NCBI GenBank assembly: GCA_938082955.1
Contig: CALKDE010000381.1
Location: 1 to 5,331, forward strand
Direction: 5' to 3'
DNA length: 5,331 bases
Source of the DNA: an uncultured Pseudomonadales bacterium
GTDB taxonomy: Bacteria > Pseudomonadota > Gammaproteobacteria > Pseudomonadales > Pseudohongiellaceae
Shown piece by piece: positions 1 through 5,331 of this stretch (within the stretch, counting starts at the first letter, position 1; each line of letters opens with the position of its first letter). The translations under genes and the position numbers were made by a program. Under the pieces are notes generated by a model. It made no database searches, was not told the origin of the DNA, and worked only from the letters and a program-made list of their open reading frames with translations.

Positions 1-9
1 CAACCGGTG

Positions 10-33
10 CCGCCTACTAACTTGGCGAGGCGG
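10..33 (-). repeat. GC-rich inverted repeat in the 3' flank of the PQQ dehydrogenase gene
   Basis: CCGCCT (10-15) and AGGCGG (28-33) are perfect complements around a 12-nt loop, about 36 bases past the stop of the dehydrogenase. No T run follows on the minus strand, so it is at best a weak terminator. The remaining bases of 1-68 hold no recognisable gene; two plus-strand frames are open from the left edge and could be the tail of a converging gene (stops at 47-49 or 70-72), but too little is visible. Confidence 0.25.
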
Positions 34-68
34 GCTGCTGCTCGGCTAGCTCTTCGTATTTACCCTAT

Positions 69-2039
69 TTAGGGCAACGCATAAACCACAAGTTCCGGTA
101 CCGGTGTGCTACCAACACTAATCGCGATGTATTGTCGACCATCGACCGAATAACTCATAGGTGCGCCACTTGGATTGGCTGGAATTTCAATTGTCGCCAT
201 CTCTGCGCCAGTTTCTTTGTTGCGAGCAACTAGCAAAGGACCATAGCCAGCATTTTGTCCATGAATGAGTAAGCTCGAAGTAACGAGTACTGCATGACGC
301 CCGCCACCACCAAGGGGAGGCAGGTCGATTCCTGCTAATGCCGGACTGTTTTCAACTTGCGCCGAACCGGCTCCGTTTGGAACTCGCCACAGTATTTCTC
401 CACTATTCATGTCGAATGCAGTAATTGTGGAATACGGTGGCTTTAATATTGGCAGGCCTTGCGGTCCCGCTACACCCAAAAAGTTCAATCGAAAGTAATT
501 GAAGTTCGACTCATCGCCATCGAGTGTTCCCATACGAGGCACTGTTGCACTATCCCTTGAAGGGACAAACAAGACTCCGGACTCAGGATCGATACCCGCG
601 CCAGTCCAGTTGGCGCCGCCACCTGCACCGGGCATTAATACCGTTCCACGTTTGTCGCCTTGAGGCAGGCTGGGCGGAGTGAACAAAGGCCCGTAGGTAA
701 AGTTCTCCAACCTTTGTACTGCCTCTGCACGAAGCGCGGGAGTGAAATCGATTAGGTCATCTTCGGTGAGCCCTTGCAGAGCAAACGCCGGCGGCTTAGT
801 TGGAAAGGGTTGAGTTGGCGAAGCTCTCTCCCCTGGGATGGTGGCCGCAGGTACTGCCCGCTCGATAATGGGCCATACAGGAACGCCCGTAGCACGGTCG
901 AATACGTAGGTAAATCCCTGTTTGGTTACCTGTGCTATTGCCTTGATCTCTCTTCCATCGACAGTGATATCGATCAGGTTGGGAGCCGCAGGCGTATCGT
1001 AGTCCCATAGACCATGGTGAATCATTTGGAAATGCCAGACTCGATCGCCAGTACTGGCATCCAGAGCGACTAGGCTTTGTGTGAACAGGTTGTCGCCTGG
1101 CCGATGGCCGCCGTAGAAATCATTAGTCGATGCTTCGGTTGGGAGATAGACGTAGCCCAATTCAAGATCTGCACTCATCTGTGTCCATACACCACCATTG
1201 CCTGTGTAACGCCACGATTCTTCCTGCCAAGTCTCTACGCCAAATTCGCCTCCCTGTGGGATGGTATGGAAAGTCCAGATCAGCTCACCGCTGCGGATGT
1301 TGTAGCCACGAACCCATGTGGGTGGACGTTCCTTGAAGCGAGGACGATTTGAGGTGATGTGTTGAACTACCAATACGTCTCCCACAACGGTAGGCGGCGA
1401 CACACCGCCTAAAGGCTGAGCGCCCGTGTAGTCGAGCAAATCACGCTCAGCTCGTGGAATATCATTGGTCATATCGATGCGCCCGCCGGCGAAATCCGTG
1501 TCCAGCTTGCCCGTCTGCGCATTCAAAGAAATGATAAAACCGTCATTGGTTGTCATTAGCACTCGCGACTCACTGCCGTCACTCCACCAGGCTACTCCGC
1601 GGTGATGGAAACCAAGGGGGCTGTTTGAAACACCAGACATATAGACTTCGGGATCATAGCGCCATAACTCTTCACCGCTGACCGCGTCCAGAGCAACTAC
1701 CTGGTTTAGGGCAGTCAGCAAATACAACACCCCATCAATCATAAGTGGTGTCGCCTGAAGCCGACCGAATCCTACTTCTGCACCGGGACCCAATAGGGCC
1801 TCGAAGTCCAACTCGCCGTCGATGGATTGCCAGCGCCACGCTATTTCGAGTCCAGCAAAGTTGTTCCCATCAATTTGGCTCAGGCTTGTGTATTTGGTGG
1901 AGCCTGCATCGGCAGCATAGCTGGGCCACTCTCCGTCGCTGTTGCCGTTCTGCGCGAAAGCAATTAAAGAAGTAGAAAAAATTAACGCACCTAGCGTACT
2001 TGTTAATGGCCTATGACGATTGTGACGTGAACTATTCAT
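69..2039 (-). CDS. Exported PQQ-dependent dehydrogenase, membrane glucose dehydrogenase-like (quinoprotein), 656 aa
   Basis: Likely oxidises an alcohol, sugar or polyol in the periplasm using pyrroloquinoline quinone. Seen: a basic N-terminus (residues 5-10) and hydrophobic stretch (about 12-29) ending AFA-Q, a Sec signal peptide with probable cleavage near 29/30. The rest is a PQQ propeller: WPSYAADAGSTKY entry motif (38-50), blade motifs of the ALDAxSGxxxW type (116-126, 325-335), RGVAWW (147-152), SPPTVVGDV (214-222), TNDFYGGHRPGDN (305-317), LWDYD (344-348), VTKQG (371-375), GGANWTGAGIDP (474-485) and a C-terminal SYSVDGRQYIAIS (629-641). By recalled alignment with E. coli glucose dehydrogenase, Asp346 and Lys373 match its catalytic Asp466/Lys493, with the same 27-residue spacing. 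There is no CXXCH haem site and no cysteine at all, so it lacks the cytochrome domain and vicinal disulfide of many alcohol dehydrogenases. It also lacks the five-helix N-terminal membrane domain of E. coli Gcd. It starts one base after the amidohydrolase stop. A second in-frame TAA lies two codons past its stop. Substrate unknown. Confidence 0.95.
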   Translation of the reverse strand: MNSSRHNRHRPLTSTLGALIFSTSLIAFAQNGNSDGEWPSYAADAGSTKYTSLSQIDGNNFAGLEIAWRWQSIDGELDFEALLGPGAEVGFGRLQATPLMIDGVLYLLTALNQVVALDAVSGEELWRYDPEVYMSGVSNSPLGFHHRGVAWWSDGSESRVLMTTNDGFIISLNAQTGKLDTDFAGGRIDMTNDIPRAERDLLDYTGAQPLGGVSPPTVVGDVLVVQHITSNRPRFKERPPTWVRGYNIRSGELIWTFHTIPQGGEFGVETWQEESWRYTGNGGVWTQMSADLELGYVYLPTEASTNDFYGGHRPGDNLFTQSLVALDASTGDRVWHFQMIHHGLWDYDTPAAPNLIDITVDGREIKAIAQVTKQGFTYVFDRATGVPVWPIIERAVPAATIPGERASPTQPFPTKPPAFALQGLTEDDLIDFTPALRAEAVQRLENFTYGPLFTPPSLPQGDKRGTVLMPGAGGGANWTGAGIDPESGVLFVPSRDSATVPRMGTLDGDESNFNYFRLNFLGVAGPQGLPILKPPYSTITAFDMNSGEILWRVPNGAGSAQVENSPALAGIDLPPLGGGGRHAVLVTSSLLIHGQNAGYGPLLVARNKETGAEMATIEIPANPSGAPMSYSVDGRQYIAISVGSTPVPELVVYALP

Positions 2040-2040
2040 C

Positions 2041-3411
2041 TTACTGGCTCCATTGTTGTTTTAGTGCTTCCCGGTCTACTTTTTTGCCGCGCAGATAGAC
2101 ATCAAAGATCTGCCGTGTGTTGCGAATATCTACTAATGGATTGGAATCGAGGATAAGGAAGTCTGCCGCCTTTCCCGCCTTGAGGCTGCCTACGCTATCT
2201 AGCCCGAATGCCTCAGCAGAACGCGAAGTCGACGCAACGATAGCCTCAGCCGGACTCATCCCCATACGCACAAATAGTTCTAGCTCAACGTGGTCCGCGT
2301 AGCCGAAAAAATCACCGACCGCTCCCGCATCGGTTCCGAGAATTATGTGACCTTTCAATTTTAAGAGATTTCTAGCCAGCATAGCTGAGCGCTGCTGCGA
2401 CTCTGCGTTTTGATTAGCAGGTGGAGCGTTGTAGTTGTCATCAAGCGACTCAAGCACCGACGCGGGCACCTGATCGTAGAAGAAAGGGTCCTGAAAAGCT
2501 GGAATATAGTAGGGCTCGCGTTTGGTAATCATACCCAGTGTTGGAACGATGTAGACATTATTCTGTTTGACCATTTCCAAATACTCATCGTCCACTTCCC
2601 TATCATAGGGCATATGGATGAAGCGCCTGTTGCCTAGATTAACAAGAGACTTATGATCATCCAGCGTGGTGGCATGGGCGATGATTCGCATGTCGTAATT
2701 CGAAGCCGTCTGCAGAACCGCCGTATAGATTTCCGGTGCCAGTTTTACTTGTGCCCCGCGACGCTCGTCTCGCGAGTCCACCCATATCTTGGCGATCCCA
2801 TATCCGTTAGCGGCTAGTTCTTTTACTGTTCTTACCGCCTGCTCGGGATCGGTAACCGGGTTGACTCCCCAGTAGTTGGGATCGTCGGTAAAACGCGGGT
2901 TAGGTCCGCCGCCTGGAGAACCCATGCCAGGCGATTGATGATAGCGTGCGCCGCCGATGTTGCCGCGCAACTGTTCCAGCTTTATCCGTGAGGCAACGTC
3001 CTCTTTATCGCTACCCGTGGATATGATCGTACCTACACCGTAATAGGCGTGACGGTAGAGATGATCAGTGAGATTTTCCTCTGTAAATAAAGTAGACCCC
3101 CAATCGCCGTAAGCCTCCCAGCCTAGATGGGCGTGGGTATTAACGAGCGCAGGGATGAGTGTTTTTCCGCTAAGATCATGACTAACTACACCGTCAGAAA
3201 CATCGCTGCCTGCCATTGGCCCAACAGCCAAAATAGTATCGCCGCGAATCAGCACAGATCCCCGCTCAATTACCGTGCCGTCACCGATGATGATGCGCAC
3301 ATTATTGAATATCTGTTCAATAGAATCCGTATCGCCTGACGATTGAGCAACCGCCTGACCAACCGCTAAGAACAGACAGAGGATTGCACTCGTGAATGGA
3401 GATAGTTTCAT
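2041..3411 (-). CDS. Exported metal-dependent amidohydrolase, imidazolonepropionase-like group (COG1228 type), 456 aa
   Basis: Probably a periplasmic hydrolase of an amide, ester or cyclic substrate with a one- or two-metal centre. Seen: a signal peptide (lysine at 2, hydrophobic 6-19, AVA-Q cleavage near 22/23); a small N-terminal beta domain (about 35-85) with the IIGDGTVIERGSVLI pattern; then the TIM-barrel. Metal ligands can be placed by family pattern: His93 and His95 in NTHAH, Lys208 in GIAKIWVD (the usual carbamylated lysine), His246 in IIAHA, His266 in FIHMP and Asp361 in LGTDAG. The GMGSPGGGP loop (162-170) is common in this group. The C-terminus (about 407-450) has the GSLKAGKAADFLILDSNP return to the beta domain. 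All expected ligands are present, so it looks active. The start is the first possible one: an in-frame TAA lies two codons upstream (3415-3417). It is followed after one base by the PQQ dehydrogenase, implying linked expression and perhaps linked chemistry. Exact substrate (dipeptide, lactone, organophosphate-like or other) cannot be told. Confidence 0.93.
   Translation of the reverse strand: MKLSPFTSAILCLFLAVGQAVAQSSGDTDSIEQIFNNVRIIIGDGTVIERGSVLIRGDTILAVGPMAGSDVSDGVVSHDLSGKTLIPALVNTHAHLGWEAYGDWGSTLFTEENLTDHLYRHAYYGVGTIISTGSDKEDVASRIKLEQLRGNIGGARYHQSPGMGSPGGGPNPRFTDDPNYWGVNPVTDPEQAVRTVKELAANGYGIAKIWVDSRDERRGAQVKLAPEIYTAVLQTASNYDMRIIAHATTLDDHKSLVNLGNRRFIHMPYDREVDDEYLEMVKQNNVYIVPTLGMITKREPYYIPAFQDPFFYDQVPASVLESLDDNYNAPPANQNAESQQRSAMLARNLLKLKGHIILGTDAGAVGDFFGYADHVELELFVRMGMSPAEAIVASTSRSAEAFGLDSVGSLKAGKAADFLILDSNPLVDIRNTRQIFDVYLRGKKVDREALKQQWSQ
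2048..2051 (-). promoter_or_regulatory. Ribosome binding site of the PQQ dehydrogenase gene
   Basis: GGAG sits 8 nt upstream of the ATG at 2037-2039 and lies inside the last codons of the amidohydrolase gene. It supports this ATG as the start although the frame stays open further upstream. An ATG overlapping the site (2051-2053) is in another frame and meets a TGA within a few codons. Confidence 0.7.
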
Positions 3412-3424
3412 TTGTTATTGTAAG

Positions 3425-3428
3425 CTCC
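3425..3428 (-). promoter_or_regulatory. Candidate ribosome binding site of the amidohydrolase gene
   Basis: GGAG lies 13 nt upstream of the ATG at 3409-3411, longer than the usual 5-9 nt. The intervening stretch is A-rich (TTACAATAACAA). No better SD is visible closer to the start, so initiation may be weaker than for the NHL gene. Confidence 0.45.
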
Positions 3429-3457
3429 GATAGTTCCTCAGCTTGTTATCTTTCACA

Positions 3458-3485
3458 GCAGGCCCCACCGTGGGTGAGCGCCTGC
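3458..3485 (-). promoter_or_regulatory. GC-rich bulged hairpin in the gap between NHL and amidohydrolase genes
   Basis: Arms GCAGGC (3458-3463) and GCCTGC (3480-3485) pair perfectly and continue into CCCA (3464-3467) with TGGG (3471-3474), closing a 3-nt loop. This gives about 10 base pairs with a 5-nt bulge (3475-3479). On the minus strand no U run follows, so it is not a standard intrinsic terminator. It would lie 46 nt upstream of the amidohydrolase start. It may be an intercistronic stabilising or processing stem, a leader element or a dispersed palindrome. Structure is seen; function is inferred. Confidence 0.45.
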
Positions 3486-3526
3486 ATGAACTTCGTTGAG
3501 AAAGCCCTGTCGTATTTTATTAGGAC

Positions 3527-3552
3527 TTTATTCTGCGAAGCCAAGCAATAAA
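3527..3552 (-). repeat. AT-rich imperfect inverted repeat just after the NHL gene stop
   Basis: Arms AATAAA (3547-3552) and TTTATT (3527-3532) are complementary. The stem can extend by GC/GC with a two-base bulge around an 8-nt loop. It begins right after the TAA of the NHL gene and could be a weak 3'-end structure, but it is AT-rich and has no clear T tract after it. Confidence 0.25.
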
Positions 3553-4665
3553 TTATTTTCTAACCCATTTCTGCAAACATCCACCTGACGGGCTCACGTC
3601 ACAGCCACCGGTAAGCCCAGCAAAAATATTGCCTAGATTATCAGCAGCCATGCCCTCTGGTCGGGTTCCGGGAATATAGTATTGCAATGAACCATTAGTC
3701 TGTCCGATGCGAATGCCTACCTGAAAACCTGAGTTTCGTGCTACGCGCCCCCCACCTTCTGGCGCGATTGACGGCCCCCCAAGAAGTCCGCCAGATTCTG
3801 AATCAGCGACCACGAAGGTTCCATCTTCCAGAACCGTGATACCACTGGGTCGCCCGAAATGTCTCCAGTCGTCTACAAACTCCAGATTCTCATCCAATAT
3901 CTGCACACGGTTGTTGGAGCGGTCTGCCACATACAGACGTCCCTGCGCATCGTAGGCCAGAGCATGCGGTCCCATAAATTCACCCGGGCCAGCCCCCATT
4001 TTTCCGACTTCTCGGACAAACTCGCCCGCGGGCGTTATCACTACCAAACGATCGCCATCCTGCTGCGCATTGGAAGGGCGCGGCCAGTGGCCGTCGGCGA
4101 TTACAATATTGCCATCGGGCATCACAGCACACGCGGTGGGACCAATGAACGTCTGTGTTCCTGCTCGCGAAACACCGGCCTGCCCAAGACTTAATAAATG
4201 CTCACCATCGGGGCTGAACTTGTGAATCTGGAATCCGCGACCGACAGTTGAGGGGTCATCACTGAAGGGGCCGCTGTCTCCTGCCCAAAGGTTTCCGTCA
4301 TTGTCCATGCAGAAACCATGCGCCTGAACAATCATGCCTTCGCCAAAACTCTTGGTGATCTGTCCTTCAGCATTAACATAATTGATAGGCGGCTCGGAAC
4401 GAAACAGCATCCAAAGCCCGCCGGTGTCATCTGGAATCAGCCCAATAGCGGCTCCCCATTCCTGACCAAGAAGTAAGGTTGGCCAATTTTCAACCATCTC
4501 ATACGGCCCATCCATTGTAGAAGTTGGGCGCCTAGAGAGTGAGATCAGTTTTTCAGTTTCAGCCTCTCTAGCTTCAGCAAGCTGCGCCTGCGATGTCGCA
4601 GAAAACAGTGGCACTAGTCCCAGTAAAGATACGATCAGAATTATTCTTCTAGCAGATTTAGACAT
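3553..4665 (-). CDS. Exported NHL-repeat beta-propeller protein, 370 aa
   Basis: A secreted or periplasmic propeller, possibly a binding or scaffold protein, or a lyase-like enzyme; the sequence does not decide. Seen: a signal peptide (SARR at 4-7, hydrophobic 8-22, SQA-Q cleavage near 27/28). Repeats of the form G-x-x-x-D-x-x-G-x-(L/I)-(Y/W)-(V/A)-x-D recur at about 71-100, 115-150, 175-216, 232-263, 272-291 and 335-352. The clearest is GPHALAYDAQGRLYVADRS (232-250) followed by NNRVQIL, a textbook NHL blade. Six units suggest a six-bladed propeller. Cys355 and Cys363 near the C-terminus flank a short loop and could form a disulfide; Cys119 and Cys179 lie in blades. NHL propellers include the peptidyl-hydroxyglycine amidating lyase domain, but I cannot confirm its zinc ligands here, so that activity is not claimed. 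The start is fixed by an excellent SD 6 nt upstream. It lies between the partial Vgb-like gene and the amidohydrolase, all on one strand. Confidence 0.88.
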   Translation of the reverse strand: MSKSARRIILIVSLLGLVPLFSATSQAQLAEAREAETEKLISLSRRPTSTMDGPYEMVENWPTLLLGQEWGAAIGLIPDDTGGLWMLFRSEPPINYVNAEGQITKSFGEGMIVQAHGFCMDNDGNLWAGDSGPFSDDPSTVGRGFQIHKFSPDGEHLLSLGQAGVSRAGTQTFIGPTACAVMPDGNIVIADGHWPRPSNAQQDGDRLVVITPAGEFVREVGKMGAGPGEFMGPHALAYDAQGRLYVADRSNNRVQILDENLEFVDDWRHFGRPSGITVLEDGTFVVADSESGGLLGGPSIAPEGGGRVARNSGFQVGIRIGQTNGSLQYYIPGTRPEGMAADNLGNIFAGLTGGCDVSPSGGCLQKWVRK

Positions 4666-4671
4666 GGTTCT

Positions 4672-4680
4672 ACCTCCTTA
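4672..4680 (-). promoter_or_regulatory. Very strong ribosome binding site of the NHL gene
   Basis: TAAGGAGGT, a 9-nt match to the 16S rRNA 3' end, lies 6 nt upstream of the ATG at 4663-4665. It is much better than the sites of the two genes downstream, so the NHL protein is probably the most strongly translated product of the three, if transcript levels are equal. Confidence 0.85.
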
Positions 4681-4690
4681 CTAACAATTG

Positions 4691-4706
4691 CCAGCTATCT
4701 TGCTGG
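4691..4706 (-). promoter_or_regulatory. Small hairpin just upstream of the NHL gene SD
   Basis: CCAGC (4691-4695) and GCTGG (4702-4706) form a perfect 5-bp stem with a 6-nt loop, ending 10 nt before the SD on the minus strand. Read on the plus strand it is followed by TTTT, but no plus-strand gene ends here, so a terminator reading is unlikely. A role in translation control or mRNA stability is only a guess. Confidence 0.3.
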
Positions 4707-4753
4707 TTTTGAAACTGGAATCAGATGGAGGCCGACTAAAAACACATAACGGC

Positions 4754-4770
4754 ATCCTAACTCGATCCTA
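4754..4770 (-). repeat. Tandem TAGGAT direct repeat with 11-bp period
   Basis: TAGGAT occurs at 4765-4770 and 4754-4759 (minus strand), separated by CGAGT, so the two copies lie one helical turn apart. This is the spacing of many activator or repressor half-sites, but a six-base repeat in a 134-bp gap may be chance. Confidence 0.2.
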
Positions 4771-4784
4771 TTTCCTTTCTTTGG

Positions 4785-4800
4785 GGCTCGAGCTCAAGCC
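4785..4800 (-). repeat. Hairpin overlapping the stop of the Vgb-like gene
   Basis: GGCTTG / CGAGCC around an AGCT loop forms a 6-bp stem including one G-T wobble. Its first base is the G of the TAG stop codon. On the minus strand it is followed by CCAAAG rather than U residues, so it is not a canonical terminator and read-through into the NHL gene remains plausible. Confidence 0.35.
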
Positions 4801-5331
4801 TAATGGGCTAGAGGATTGGGCCGAACTTGAAACTTGACCATCTTACTGGTCGTGCCCTTGCCGCCTTCGGTGTGCCAATTGAAGTTAGTTCCATAGTTTG
4901 CCCACACGCCGCGTCCTTTCCACCCTGCATCAGGATCATCGATACGACCGTCCAGACCGCGAGAATAGAATCCTAGCGGGTAAGGCACTCGCATGATGAC
5001 CCACTCACCAGTTTCCGGGTTTAGAACCTGCAAGGAATCAGAACCCGAACCGTTCGCAATCGGTAAATTTTCACCAAGCCCAAGCGTATTAAAATTATCT
5101 ACCCAGTTATAGTAATGAAAGTCTGCCTTGACGTCGGTTCCTTTAAGTGCAGGACCAGGCACTTCATGTAAAGTCCAGCCCTCTTGGCAGTGCTGAGAAT
5201 CAACAACCGTTGGACCATTCATCACCTCACACTTGCTGCGATCGAAGCTTGCCAAATGACTACTGCCCGATAGCGCTGTCCAGACCACGCCATTTTTATC
5301 TACATCAATCCCGCGTGGACCAAAGCCTTCA
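4800..5331 (-). CDS. C-terminal part of a Vgb-like / carboxypeptidase-regulatory-like propeller protein (5' end outside window)
   Basis: The frame is open from the TAG at 4800-4802 to the right edge, giving 176 residues. It runs through a GTG at 5286-5288, which is not a believable start because family-like sequence (EGFGPRGIDVDKNG) continues in frame upstream of it. Seen: GPRGIDVDKNGVVWTALSG (4-22), a propeller blade in the style of streptogramin lyase (Vgb); DRSKC (30-34) and a second cysteine at 48 (QHC), possibly a disulfide pair; a NPETGEWVIMRVPYPLGFYSR segment (about 105-125); a WKGRGVWANYG motif (about 137-147); and the ending KMVKFQVRPNPLAH. This pattern recalls long bacterial proteins annotated as carboxypeptidase-regulatory-like with a Vgb-like propeller, probably exported. 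Catalytic residues cannot be judged from the fragment. It is the first visible gene of the same-strand cluster, 134 bp ahead of the NHL gene. Confidence 0.8.
   Translation of the reverse strand, partial: EGFGPRGIDVDKNGVVWTALSGSSHLASFDRSKCEVMNGPTVVDSQHCQEGWTLHEVPGPALKGTDVKADFHYYNWVDNFNTLGLGENLPIANGSGSDSLQVLNPETGEWVIMRVPYPLGFYSRGLDGRIDDPDAGWKGRGVWANYGTNFNWHTEGGKGTTSKMVKFQVRPNPLAH

Noticed and set aside
1..68. Tail of a converging plus-strand gene at the left edge
   Set aside because: More than one frame is open over this short stretch and none gives a recognisable C-terminus, so it cannot be supported.
774..1352. Short plus- and minus-strand open frames inside the PQQ dehydrogenase gene
   Set aside because: They overlap a gene with clear family motifs along its whole length, have no SD of note and give low-complexity, unrecognisable peptides; they are shadow frames.
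3352..3411. Lipoprotein signal in the amidohydrolase (Cys12)
   Set aside because: The residues before Cys12 (SAIL) do not form a lipobox, and a normal AVA-Q cleavage site follows; a standard signal peptide fits better.
3514..3544. Possible promoter for the amidohydrolase gene: TTGGCT (3539-3544) and TAAAAT (3514-3519) on the minus strand
   Set aside because: The -10 element is good but the spacer is 19 bp and the -35 is only a partial match; in an AT-rich gap this is too weak to list as a feature.
3859..4194. 111-residue plus-strand frame antisense to the NHL gene
   Set aside because: It lies fully opposite well-formed NHL repeats, shows no recognisable domain and has no supporting SD; best explained as a shadow.
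4691..4710. Plus-strand intrinsic terminator (5-bp stem followed by TTTT)
   Set aside because: The stem is short, the T tract is only four bases and there is no plus-strand gene to terminate.

Overview
The window reads as one unidirectional gene cluster. Four protein-coding genes all lie on the minus strand, so transcription runs from the right edge (about 5331) to the left edge (about 1). In transcription order they are: (A) the C-terminal 176 residues of a large protein resembling the streptogramin-lyase (Vgb)-like part of carboxypeptidase-regulatory-like proteins, cut by the window edge; (B) an exported NHL-repeat beta-propeller protein; (C) an exported metal-dependent amidohydrolase of the imidazolonepropionase-like group; and (D) an exported PQQ-dependent dehydrogenase of the membrane glucose dehydrogenase-like type. 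I see no RNA gene, CRISPR array, insertion sequence, integrase or attachment site.

Organism. Three of the genes begin with Sec-type signal peptides, a PQQ dehydrogenase is present, Shine-Dalgarno sites are classical (one is a 9-nt match to the anti-SD), and base composition looks moderate, neither strongly AT- nor GC-rich. This fits a Gram-negative heterotroph. From remembered family resemblance I would guess an uncultured or marine gammaproteobacterium, but nothing in the window fixes the taxon.

Layout. 1-68: 3' flank of gene D with a 6-bp inverted repeat. 69-2039: gene D, PQQ dehydrogenase. 2040: a single base between genes D and C (TAA-G-ATG), so these two are probably translationally coupled. 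2041-3411: gene C, amidohydrolase. 3412-3552: a 141-bp gap with a GC-rich bulged hairpin (3458-3485) and an AT-rich inverted repeat (3527-3552). 3553-4665: gene B, NHL protein. 4666-4799: a 134-bp gap with a near-perfect SD, a 5-bp hairpin, an 11-bp-spaced direct repeat and a hairpin overlapping gene A's stop. 4800-5331: gene A, partial.

How the genes may work together. Three of the four products look like beta-propellers (PQQ 8-blade, NHL, Vgb-like) and at least three are exported, which suggests a periplasmic oxidative/hydrolytic module. The dehydrogenase could oxidise an alcohol, sugar or related compound and pass electrons to the quinone pool; the amidohydrolase could cleave an amide, ester or cyclic bond in the same compound or its product. 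The substrate cannot be read from the sequence. I did not find a clearly novel system. The most notable points are the gene combination itself, the tight coupling of amidohydrolase to dehydrogenase, and the structured gaps before genes B and C.
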